Assembly (NCBI GenBank): GCA_024220525.1
Contig: JAMYWO010000165.1
Coordinates: forward strand, 36,808-57,014
From: Cochliopodium minus
Lineage: Eukaryota; Discosea; Himatismenida; Cochliopodiidae
Length of the DNA stretch: 20,207 nt
Direction of reading: 5' to 3'
Shown here: one piece after another, positions 10,198-18,765 of the stretch
Numbering within the stretch: the first letter of the stretch is position 1
How the letters are laid out: each line of letters starts with the position of its first letter
Notes under the pieces: model-generated
Told to the model about the DNA's origin: nothing
What the model saw: the letters and a program-made list of their open reading frames with translations, nothing else
The model's database searches: none
Position numbers and translations under genes: made by a program

Positions 10198-10507
10198 TGT
10201 TCAAATTTTTTTTTTTTTTTTTGTTGAATTTAAATAAGAAAATTTACAAATTCAAATAAGATGATAATTCAATCTTCCAAAACTTTTGGAGAAAGATAAA
10301 TTTAGTTGAATTGACAAATTTAAATGTTGATCCAATTGACAACTTGTAAAAAATATTTGAAATCTTTTCAATTTTCAGAAAATAATTTAATTAAAATTGA
10401 AAAGGTGAGATCTCCCTCTTATTTTTTTTTTTAAAAAACAAAAAGGGGATTAAATTGTGAAGAAAAACAAAATTTTATTGACATTGAAAAATTTTTTTAT
10501 TTTTATT
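10198..10507. other. Intergenic region between the LRR gene and the end of beta-ureidopropionase
   Basis: This AT-rich interval of about 310 nt contains the LRR promoter (an A-rich leader in the minus sense next to 10197) on the left and the 3' flank only of the upstream minus-strand enzyme gene on the right. No ORF, RNA gene or strong inverted repeat is seen. Confidence 0.4.
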
Positions 10508-13398
10508 TTAAATATTATTGTTATTGTTATTTTTGGAAATTGTTTGGGGTTTAAAATCATGACGGACATAATTAGTGAGACTGGTGGCATACAAGTCATA
10601 ACGAGCAGTCATTTGGAAGCCCCACTTGTCTTTGACTTGTCTGCACAAATTGAGATCTATTTCTGAAACGAGCAAGCCGTCTCTTGTTCTGGACAAGCCA
10701 GGACATCTTGAACTATCTGGTGCTGCAACGTAAGAGGATCCTAGATAAAATATTTAAAAATTAAAAAAAAATTTAAAATTAAAAAAATTAAAAATATTCA
10801 AAGAATAAATAAAAAAAATAAATAATAAAATTTAAAAATTAAATAATTAAAAATAAAACATATAATAATAAAACATATAATAATAAAATAAAATAATTTT
10901 AAAAAAAAATAAATAAAAAAATAAAAAATAAAATGTAATAATTTTTACCATAAAATAAAAATAAAAATAATAAATAAATGAAAAATAAAAAAAATAAATA
11001 AAAATTAAAAAATAAAATTTAAAATAAAATAAAAAATATTTTTTAATTTTTTTTTTACCATAAAAATGACCAAATTCTTTGTGAGAAGGTTTTCCATCAC
11101 CAGAAGTGAATTCATTTGGAAAAACTTCAGTTCCAACACGGTTGATTCCTCCAACAAAATAACTGTTTGCAATGGCAGCATTTCTCCCCTCAATAGGCCA
11201 CATCGGTTCTGAAAGCTCTCCCACCGTAGCTGATGGATTAAAAACTATTTCTGCTCCATTCAACCCAAACATCTTTTCAAAATTTTTTTTTTAGTAATTT
11301 TTATTTTATTTTTATTTATTTTATATTTATTTTTTATTTTTTATTTTTTATTTATTTTTTTTGAGATTTTTTTCAATATTTTTTATTTATTTTTTCATTT
11401 TTTATTTTTTATATTTATTTTTTTTCATTTTATTTTATATTTATTTTTTATTTATTTATTTTTTTTATTTTTTTTAAGATTTTTTTTCAATATTTTTTAT
11501 TTATTTTTTCATTTTTTGTTTTTTATTTATTTTTTTTCATTATATTTTTTTACTTTCAATTTTTTTTTTTATTTTTTTTATTTTTTTTTTATACAATTTG
11601 TTTTTTGAATTTTTTTATTTTTTTACCATCCAGTTCAAAGGGTGATGTCTTCCATAGCAAATGTTGACACCTATTCTACCAAAGTCTGTTTGGAAAACAG
11701 GATGACCAGTGTTCCCTTCAAAGTAATAAGTGCTCTCATTGAAATCTCCAACCCTAAATAGGACAAAGTCCATTAAATGAAGAAAAAAAAATTTTTAAAA
11801 AAAAAATGATAAAAAAGTAACAACTGTTTTAAGAAAATATGAATTATAATTAACAAAAAAAAACTAATGAATATAAAAAAATATTTTTTTTTATTAAAGA
11901 AAAAGAAAAAAAAAAAAAATGGAAATTAAAGAAAAGAAAATGTTTTAATTGAATGAAAAATGAAAATAACAAAAAACTAATGAAAAGGAAAGTTCATGAA
12001 TTGAAAAAGAAATGAATAGGAAATAAAATAAGTTCATAAATTGAAAAAGTGATCACTTATAAAATTTAAAAGTAAAAAAAAATTTTCTGATAAATAAAAT
12101 GTATGCTTAAAAATTAAAAAATAAAAAGTAAAAAATATCTAAAAAATTAAATTGAAATAATTTTACCTAGGAATGTGATTCTTTCTGTGTTTACCCAATA
12201 TTTGTCCATTTTGATCGACTACAACAGCAGTGTTCCAAATAGTGTCACCGTGGAAGGGATCCCTTTCCAAAATGGGAGAGACGATAACCATTTTGTGTTT
12301 GGCAGCTTGCTCCTTGATGAACTTGACCGAGGGGCCTGTCTCCAAATCTTCGGCGAATTCCAACCATTTTTTTTCTCTTGTGCAAAATGCAAATGGCATT
12401 GCTAAATAAAAAAAGAGGGGGTTTTTAAGATAAAAAATTATTTTGGGTCAGTTTTTGATTTCATTTTTTTTTTTGTGTTTATTGAAGGAGGAAGTTTTTT
12501 TTTTTGTATCTAAATAAAAATTGGTATATATTTAATCTTCTTTGTGAAATTTTGAAGGAATATTTATTTTTGTAAAGGGAATAGTTTAAAAAATGAATTG
12601 ATTCAATTCTTCGAAACTTTGAAATTTAAATTGGGATTTGCATGATGAAAAATTATTTTAAAATGGATTCTTCAATAATATTTTTATCCATTCGGGATGA
12701 TTATAAGAGGAGATCCAAAAAATATATTTACCATAATTCATAAATATGTAAGTCACAAGATTTTAATAAAAGGAAATATAAAATTTTTTTTTATAGTGGC
12801 TGATATATTAAATCATTCAGTTTTATATATTTTATCAATCAATAATAATCAAATAAACCAAAAATGATACAAATAATAAAGCGTATTTGAAAGGATTTAA
12901 AATAATATAAATTTTTTTATTTTTGGATTGAATAAATTTGTAATTTTTCTTACTCCATGCTTCTTGCAAACAAACGACATTGACACCCATCTCTCCAGCT
13001 GCACTGAAAATGTTCTCGATCTTCTTCTCAATCGCCAGATATTGCTCTTTATAAGGGGCAGTGGTTTCTTTGACGATACTATTTTGAATAACAGCCATTC
13101 TAACGATTCTAGGATTTCTAAATTGTTCTTTCTCTGCATTGAATTTGTAGGCTTTTATTTCGAAATCGTGTTCCAAGCTCAATTTCTGTGCTTTCTCAGT
13201 TATTGGCAATTCTTCAACAGGCTTTCCATACAATAATCTTCTCACCTCTTTCAATTTCTCTTCTGGAAGATGTTCCTCCAAGATTTTGTCTATTATATAT
13301 TTGTGTATTTGAGAAATTTGATTAAAATTAAGAAATTAAAGAATATTAATAATATTTTTACCTAAAGATTCTACTTCTTTTTTCTCTATTCTATCCAT
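10508..13398 (-). CDS. UPB1: Beta-ureidopropionase, six exons
   Basis: Exons in order are 13398-13362, 13289-12954, 12401-12167, 11753-11627, 11272-11059 and 10740-10508; the product is 393 residues against about 384 in animals. The enzyme hydrolyses N-carbamoyl-beta-alanine (and the beta-aminoisobutyrate analogue) to the beta-amino acid, CO2 and ammonia, the last step of reductive pyrimidine breakdown. It belongs to the nitrilase superfamily, and the triad is intact: E122 in CLQEAW, K198 in GKHRKNHIP and C235 in NICYGRHHP, each encoded by a different exon. Further family blocks are [42 protein letters not shown] and [17 protein letters not shown]. The tail ends in an asparagine run. Introns are 72, 552, 413, 354 and 318 nt, longer than elsewhere in the window; two are nearly pure A or T low complexity. 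The short first exon codes a charged 12-residue start. Confidence 0.97.
10741..11058 (-). repeat. Low-complexity fifth intron of beta-ureidopropionase
   Basis: The intron consists almost wholly of A and T, arranged on the plus strand as AAATAAA/AATAAAA-type words, so its transcript is T(U)-rich. The neighbouring intron at 11273-11626 has the opposite polarity, with TTTATTTATTTTTT words on the plus strand and hence an A-rich transcript. ORFs crossing these introns are artefacts of composition. Confidence 0.8.
11273..11626 (-). repeat. Low-complexity fourth intron of beta-ureidopropionase
   Basis: T-rich on the plus strand, with imperfect tandem units built around TTTTTATTTATTTTTTC and a longer repeated phrase of the form GATTTTTTTCAATATTTT (near 11364 and 11478). 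This suggests duplication of a unit of roughly 110 nt inside the intron. The splice sites at both ends are clear from the flanking family blocks. Confidence 0.65.
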
Positions 13399-13516
13399 TC
13401 TTTTTTTTTATATTTCTTTTTTAAAGCTGGCCTCCAAAAATTAAAAAATTTGAAATAAAGAATATCAAAATCAAAGAACATATTTAATTAACTGATTGCA
13501 ATGTTATTAATTTTAA

Positions 13517-14847
13517 TTATAGTTTTAAAATTTGTTTGATTTTGATTTTTGTGAGGAAGACTCCGAAGATATTCTCCAATGATTGAATCAACAAAGAATA
13601 AAAGGAAGAATGGTTGATCTTGTTCAAGAAGGAATAAAGAAAGCTGATCATTCTGAGGGATTCATCCTGATGAGAAGATGAAACATCTTCCAAGAACAAG
13701 CTATTAGATTGAACAAGAGTTACAATTACGTAAACTAAAGAATTGATCATTTCATTTTGATTTTCTGAAATTGTTTTGAAGAAACTTGTTATTAAATGTT
13801 TGATTGCACTCTCGTTTGTTTCTAAATATTTTTTGGCAAAGTTGTAAATTATTTCACCAGAATCATTAGGAAAATTCTTGGAGAAGATAATGTTGGAAAG
13901 TCCCATCAAAGCAAACAAACTTAATTTTTCATCATTATCGAAAATGATAGGTATAAAATAAGAAACAATTTCTTCTTCAAAGCTTTCATTCTCTTCATTG
14001 CGAAAATCATTTCTTTTGCATAAAATATCAAACAAGAAAGCCAAACACTTTATTTTCACTTTAAAGTCTGAGCAATTCATCGATAAGCTGAACAAGCTGT
14101 TAAAGAGGTCTTGTCTCCAAATAATAGATTGGATGGCTACCTTCCCGATGATTTCGCAAACGAGGAGCAATTGTTTTTGTTTTGCTTTCTCAAGAGAATG
14201 TTGAAGAATGTAATACAAAATAGTTTTCTCGAAAAAAGTTTCTCTTTTTTGCAAAGAGGTTGTTCTTTCTTCTATTTCTTCGAAATCCACCTTTTTCTTT
14301 TTAATGGAAAGGACCAAATCTTTTGCTTCTTCCAGTATTATTTCTCCCATCTTCTCATAAACTTCTTCTCCTTTAAACTTTTTGAAAAGAAAGTGGAAGG
14401 TTTCCAAAAGGTGGTCTTGTTTATTAATCCATTCCCCTTTTAATGCAGTTTTAAGTTTTTTAAAAATTAATTCGTTTTAACAAGTTGAATCTTACCACTC
14501 ACCATCAACTGATCTATCTTCTCTTTCAAGTGCTCCCATACCTCTTCCAATGCATTGCATTGGTATGTAAGAGATTCTAGTGCTTCTTTTTGAAGGCAAA
14601 CATCAAGAAAGAGTATATCAAGCACTATTTTCTTGATTGAATCGATATTCTCATATCTGATACAACATAATATCTTGAGAAGAGATTTGATGGCGATAGT
14701 TTTTTCTTCATAAGAATCCATCCTTTGTATATTCTCCCAAGATTTGATTATCTCTTCTAATTTGGGTGTGATTTCATCAATTTTATCATTATCTCCTTTG
14801 CTATGTAATTGATCAATATAGATAGAAAAAAGGAATATCCTTTCCAT
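13517..14847 (-). CDS. Alpha-helical repeat (HEAT/ARM-like) protein, two exons
   Basis: Exon 1 is 14847-14496 and exon 2 is 14436-13517, joined in phase by a 59-nt intron (donor GTAAGA); the product is 423 residues. An in-frame ATG at 14895 would add 16 lysine-rich residues encoded by a poly-A stretch, so 14847 is preferred. The whole protein is made of paired amphipathic helices rich in Leu, Ile and Phe, with Lys/Glu linkers, such as AIKSLLKILCCIRYENIDSI, LLLVCEIIGKVAIQSI, VKIKCLAFLFDILCKR and KLSLFALMGLSNIIF, spaced about 40 residues apart. That pattern is usual for HEAT or armadillo solenoids, including condensin CAP-G and other scaffold proteins. I cannot place it in a family; the condensin idea rests on pattern only. 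It lies only 118 nt downstream of the start of the beta-ureidopropionase gene in the same direction. Confidence 0.8.
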
Positions 14848-14981
14848 TTCCAAAAAGAGAAACAAATTATTTTTCAATTTTTTTTTTTTTTTCAAAGAAT
14901 TATTTTGAATGAAAAAAAAAAAAAGGTTTATCTGAAATATTTAAAATGTAAAAACCTCAACAAATGTTGAATATTTTTAAA

Positions 14982-16056
14982 TTATTTCTTGTTATGTTTA
15001 TTGTTCCATTCAACAATTTTTGGATTTTGATCAACATTCTTAATGATAGATACCAAATTAGGAGTTTTGTCGAACACAGACAAAGGAATAACAGAATAAA
15101 CTAAATGAAAAAAAAATTTGAATAATTAAAACAATCTTTATTTTAAAAATAATTACCTTTATTACGAAGATATACAGGAGATAAATCGACATAAATTTTA
15201 ATATCGGCTATTGTCAAAGAATTTCCGACAGAATAGTTGTTTCCTACTCGCTTTTCGAGATTTCCAAGCCAATTCGGTAAAATGTCATTACTTAGTTCAT
15301 TGACTAACTCTTTTTTCTTCTCTTCATTTTTTTCTGAAACTGCTTTGTACATTTTGGACATGTTATCATTGAAAGAATCCTATTAAAAGAAACCAATGAA
15401 AAAAAAATTAATCTAATAAAAAATTTAAATAATTATTTAAATTTATTTTTTATTACTTATTTTTTATAGATTATTGAATTAAAAATTAAAATATCAAATA
15501 CCAAAATTTCATCCACTTTGAGAGCTTCAACCGGATCTTTTGGATACAAGTTTGACAATTTTCCACAATATCTCAAGATGCTATTCGATTGAGCGTACAT
15601 CTTGTTGTCAATGGTAATGACGGGGATGGATCCATAAGGATATTTCCCTTCCATTTTGTTCTTCCCGAAATCTTGATAGCTTAATCTTTCATCCTCGAAA
15701 TCTATTCCTCCAAGCAACAATGCTAATCTTGCTGATTCTAATAAAGGGAATTCAAAATAAAATTACAGTTGGAAGAAATTTCAAAATACTTTTCTTTATA
15801 AAAAAAAAATCTTTGTTTAATTATTTCAATTACCTCCTCTTGCTTGATATTGATCGAATCAGAATTTATTTGTTTGTCAAATATTAAATTTTTTACCTTT
15901 AATATTAAAATAGGTTATTTTTGGCTTTGATGTGGAAGAATATTCATTTATCTTTGTCCAATAGATTCCTGAATATTGGATGGATTTTTTGTTTGGGAAG
16001 GATTTCTTTGTGATATTAAACTTGCTTTTTATTTTTAACGGATTCAGATTTTTCAT
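14982..16056 (-). CDS. Glutathione S-transferase with N-terminal extension, five exons
   Basis: Exons are 16056-15897, 15842-15834 (9 nt), 15737-15502, 15379-15157 and 15100-14982; the product is 248 residues. The GST core starts near residue 46 with KITYFNIKARGESARLAL, where Y49 is the expected catalytic tyrosine of sigma/alpha/mu-like classes. The thioredoxin-fold glutathione site follows: GSIPVITID with cis-P95, then QSNSILRYCGK (Q106-S107). The helical C-terminal domain includes NSLTIADIKIYVDL, the usual N-capping Asp motif. The class looks sigma-like. In front of the core is a 43-residue basic extension (MKNLNPLKIKSKFNITKK and on) that lacks acidic residues until residue 39 and could be a mitochondrial targeting sequence. 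The 9-nt exon encodes the middle of the A-R-G-E turn, and without it the frame and the motif are lost, so the splice is well supported. It is divergent from the secreted-protein gene. Confidence 0.9.
15834..15842 (-). other. 9-nt microexon of the glutathione S-transferase gene
   Basis: CAAGAGGAG lies between acceptor ATATCAAG and donor GTAATT. It supplies the last two bases of an Ala codon, Arg, Gly and the first base of Glu, restoring the family turn YFNIK-ARGE-SARL between two exons in phase 1. It is 54 nt from the upstream exon and 96 nt from the downstream exon. Confidence 0.85.
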
Positions 16057-16319
16057 TTTTTTTTATTTTTGAAATTTTTGACATCAGGTGACCAATATCA
16101 AACTTTAAAGTCAGACAAAAATATGTTCAAAACTCACCATTAATGGAGTGATTAAAAAAGCTTTTACTTAAAAAGGTCCATTTAATAACATTCTAAAAAG
16201 AATTTTAAGTTTTATTTTAAAATGAAATACAATCCTAAATCTTGAACTTTAAACTTTTGGACCTAATTTGTTTTTAAATTTTTTATTTTCATTAATTATG
16301 TTTAAAAAATTATAAAAAA
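16057..16319. promoter_or_regulatory. Divergent intergenic region between the GST and the secreted-protein gene
   Basis: This 263-nt interval separates two start codons facing away from each other. Both ends are A-rich in the sense of the adjacent gene. No ORF is seen. A shared promoter is possible by position only. Confidence 0.35.
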
Positions 16320-17768
16320 ATGAAGTCTATCTCAGTGATATATATTCTTTTTTTCATTATTTTTGGCATAAATGCTCAACAAAGCATCTACTTGACTGTT
16401 AGCTAGTAATATGGAAATTTTATAAATTTTTTTCCCCTTCATAAAATACATATTTCTATAATCAGCTGCCCAACGTAAAATGTGTATTTGAATATAACTC
16501 TTAATAAGATGTATAATCATATATCCTATCAGGTTATTTTCTGGAGAAGGAGCTATCGTGCAGGTAAAAAAAAAATATATATATATTTTTAAAAATCTCA
16601 GCAAAAAGCAAAGAAAGATATTTATTTTCAATTTCTGCACTATCTATTACTTTATTAATGAATCATATCTAATATCCAAACTTCTATTCTCCAAATTTTT
16701 ATACGATTGAAATTTCAAAATAAATAAAATAAAATATTAAAAAGGTAAATCCAAGCAATGGACAATACAAAATAGTAGGTGAAACGAAAAAAAAAAATTT
16801 AACAAATTTTCATTCCATAAAACAAAATTTTTTCAAACAAGGAAAATTCAAATGGCCAACCTCTGTTGTTTTCGGTAAATATGCCTTTTCAATTGATTAA
16901 TCTCAATTTTTTATTTATTTAAATATTAGGATGCCCCATTGAATCAAATCCAATCTTTTCATATGAAAAAAAGGAAGGGAGATTGTATATGAGGTAATCT
17001 CTTATTATCATTTTTTTTTTAAATTTAATTCATTTTTAAACTGTTTTATCTTTCAAAAATCTATTTTATAAATAGTTTTCCTTCTACTGATGGTGTAACA
17101 ACAGTGCTAGGTTAAAAAATTTAAACTTTAATTTATTTTTTAATTTATTTTTTTAATTATAATTTTATTTCTTCTGATTTTTTTTTATTTTTTATTTTAT
17201 TTTAATTTTATTTTATTTATTTTTTTCTTCTCATTTATTTTTTAATTTTTACTAGATATCCTAAAAGCAGAAGTATTAGGAACAATTCACCCATCCAATC
17301 CTTTCTTCACAGGGTATGAAAGCATGTACTTGAACAAACAATTGTACGGCTTGTCTGGTACAGTAACACAAAATGGTAACAAAGAAACAAAAAAAAATAA
17401 TTTTTTTAAAAAAATAATAAAATTAAATCATAAAATTAAATAATAAAATTTAAATAAAAATATTTTTTAAAAAATTTAATAAAATAAATAAATAATTAAA
17501 TAAATAAATAATTAAAATCTAAAATTTTTTTTTTTCATGAGGTTATTGTAATGATGGATGTTTTCAATATGGATCTATTTCTGTGGAATCACCTAAGGGA
17601 AAATATACTAACATCACCAACATCCCCTTCAAAGCTGTAATTAATTCATTCAAATTTTTTCTTTTTCTTTTTTTTTTTTTGATCAGCAAATTTTTTTTTT
17701 TAATCAAAAGGTTATGGATGACACAAATTTGTATGATGCTTCTTCAAACACATACTATTTTCAAGCAA
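16320..17768 (+). CDS. Secreted or lysosomal protein of unknown family, ten small exons, 3' end missing at the gap
   Basis: The proposed exons are 16320-16405, 16466-16474, 16533-16563, 16745-16778, 16842-16874, 16930-16993, 17076-17110, 17256-17375, 17542-17636 and 17711-17768, which give 188 residues plus one base. The protein begins with a clear signal peptide, MKSISVIYILFFIIFGINA, followed by QQSIYLTV. Mature segments read well across splices: VNPSNGQYKIVG, KFKWPTSVVFG, SFPSTDGVTTVL, ILKAEVLGTIHPSNPFFTGY, QLYGLSGTVTQNG, CNDGCFQYGSISVESPKGKY and TNITNIPFKA. Repeated Gly-Tyr/Trp-Asn-Pro turns suggest a beta-propeller or other all-beta fold, and several NxT sites fit glycosylation. I do not recognise the family. 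The last exon ends at a phase-1 donor (GCAA|GTAAAA), and the next exon would lie beyond the hexamer repeat and the ambiguous base at 17932. The second exon, 9 nt long, is the least certain part. Confidence 0.75.
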
Positions 17769-17934
17769 GTAAAAATTTTTATTTTTTTAAATTTATTTTT
17801 ATTTGATTTTTTTATTTTTTATTTTTTATTTTTATTTATTTTTTACTTTTTTATTTTTTATTTTTATTTTTATTTTATTTTTATTTTTATTTTTATTTTT
17901 ATTTTTATTTTTATTTTTATTTTTATTTTTANAA
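17769..17934. repeat. (ATTTTT)n microsatellite ending in an ambiguous base
   Basis: A T-rich stretch resolves, from about 17850, into a nearly pure TTTTTA hexamer array and stops at A17931, directly before the only N in the window (17932). The repeat lies in what should be an intron of the secreted-protein gene. The sequence after the N has no repeat units and a different character, so the N probably marks a collapsed repeat or a scaffold join and not one uncertain base. Confidence 0.9.
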
Positions 17935-18138
17935 AACTTAAAGGCAATTGCTAAAGAAGCAGGTTTAGAATACAAGAAAGCATTTGGTGAAGCATTTAAC
18001 AGAGGATTGAGTGAAGCAGAAACTGAAAAATTTGCAAAAGAAGCAATAAATAGTAGATTAAAAGTTCTTATGGAAGAACATAGAGGAAATTTTCCAGATG
18101 AACTAACAACAGAAACTTGGTCAAAATTAAAAAAATAA
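17935..18138 (+). CDS. Unrecognised short ORF, start not visible, first of a tandem pair
   Basis: The ORF runs open from the ambiguous base and ends at 18138, about 67 residues with no start codon in view. It is strongly helical and charged: GLEYKKAFGEAFNRGLSEAE, then KFAKEAINSRLKVLMEEHRG and ELTTETWSKLKK. The AFxxAFNxGLSEAE...A arrangement loosely recalls ChaB-type small proteins of bacteria and viruses, but this is only a resemblance. It could instead be the C-terminus of a larger protein cut by the gap. It is intronless and followed after 11 nt by the next ORF in the same direction, an arrangement not seen among the host genes here. Confidence 0.45.
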   Translation, partial: NLKAIAKEAGLEYKKAFGEAFNRGLSEAETEKFAKEAINSRLKVLMEEHRGNFPDELTTETWSKLKK

Positions 18139-18149
18139 ATTGAATAAAA

Positions 18150-18479
18150 ATGATAGGAAAATTACCAAATGTTTATGAAGCATTGTATTTTGAAAGTTTA
18201 TTAAAAAGAAAAAAAGTAATTACAAATGAAGTTTTTAATAAAGGAAAGATTGAAGCTTTTTCTTTAGGAATGGCAAGTCAATTACCAATAACAGTTGAAA
18301 CAACAATTGGAAAAGATATAACAAAAGGAAGTATATTTCCTCTTAAATATCAAAAAGATGTTCCTGTATTATTTGATAAAAAATTTAATTTAAAAAAATT
18401 TCCAAAATCTATTGAAGTGAATGTAAAAGGAACTGATTACAAAATTGATAAAATTGATGAATCAGGAATAGAATATTAA
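18150..18479 (+). CDS. Unrecognised 109-residue protein, second of a tandem pair
   Basis: The ATG follows an A-rich leader only 11 nt after the previous stop. The sequence starts MIGKLPNVYEALYFESLLKR and contains KGKIEAFSLGMASQLPI, VETTIGKDITKGSIFPLKY and KSIEVNVKGTDYKIDKID, a mixed helix-then-strand protein with many lysines and no membrane span or signal peptide. I do not recognise it. Codon use is A-rich, with AAA, GAA and AAT dominating as in this genome, but protein style, spacing and absence of introns differ from the host genes. A foreign origin (virus-like or bacterial) is possible and unproven. Age cannot be judged. Confidence 0.55.
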   Translation: MIGKLPNVYEALYFESLLKRKKVITNEVFNKGKIEAFSLGMASQLPITVETTIGKDITKGSIFPLKYQKDVPVLFDKKFNLKKFPKSIEVNVKGTDYKIDKIDESGIEY

Positions 18480-18638
18480 ATTATAAAAGTAATCCTTTTA
18501 GTTTTAAAAAAGATAATGTAAAATATACCATCAGTAAAAAAGACACATCATCAAAAGAAATTAATAAAAACTTGTTGTTTGGTGATTTATAATCCTTATT
18601 CATTCAATATCTTATATATTTAATGAATCTTTTAAGAG

Positions 18639-18694
18639 GTGAGACAAAATTCGGTGATTTATATATATATATAAATTACCTAATTTTGTCTCAC
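18639..18694. repeat. 56-bp near-perfect palindrome between convergent genes
   Basis: Outer arms GTGAGACAAAATT and AATTTTGTCTCAC (13 bp) match perfectly; after one mismatched pair and one G-T pair, the inner arms run through TATATATA to the centre, giving a stem of up to 28 pairs with no real loop. It lies 160 nt after the plus-strand ORF at 18150-18479 and 72 nt before the stop of the minus-strand ankyrin gene, exactly where both transcripts should end. It could act as a two-way 3'-end or termination hairpin, as giant viruses of the Mimiviridae use, or be a tiny inverted-repeat element. Confidence 0.92.
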
Positions 18695-18765
18695 TCTTCA
18701 TTTTGTTTCTTATTCCTTTGTTGTTGTGTATGAAAAGATTCTTTTTTACCTTACTAGACTTTTTG

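Noticed and set aside
10847-11058. Phe/Tyr-rich tail on a beta-ureidopropionase exon
   Set aside because: It is read-through into the A/T low-complexity intron after the donor at HFYG. The family sequence continues with [10 protein letters not shown] in the next exon.
16332-16640. Minus-strand ORF of about 102 codons
   Set aside because: It is antisense to the signal-peptide exon and first introns of the secreted-protein gene, with no family resemblance.
17583-17931. Long Phe/Ile/Leu plus-strand ORF over the hexamer repeat
   Set aside because: It is a translation of the (ATTTTT)n microsatellite, which has no stops in these frames; it is not a membrane protein.
17944-17954. Possible short terminal exon that would close the secreted protein (about three residues after the last known exon)
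   Set aside because: An AG acceptor and a nearby stop fit the phase, but such a short end is easy to find by chance and lies across the ambiguous base, so it is not used.
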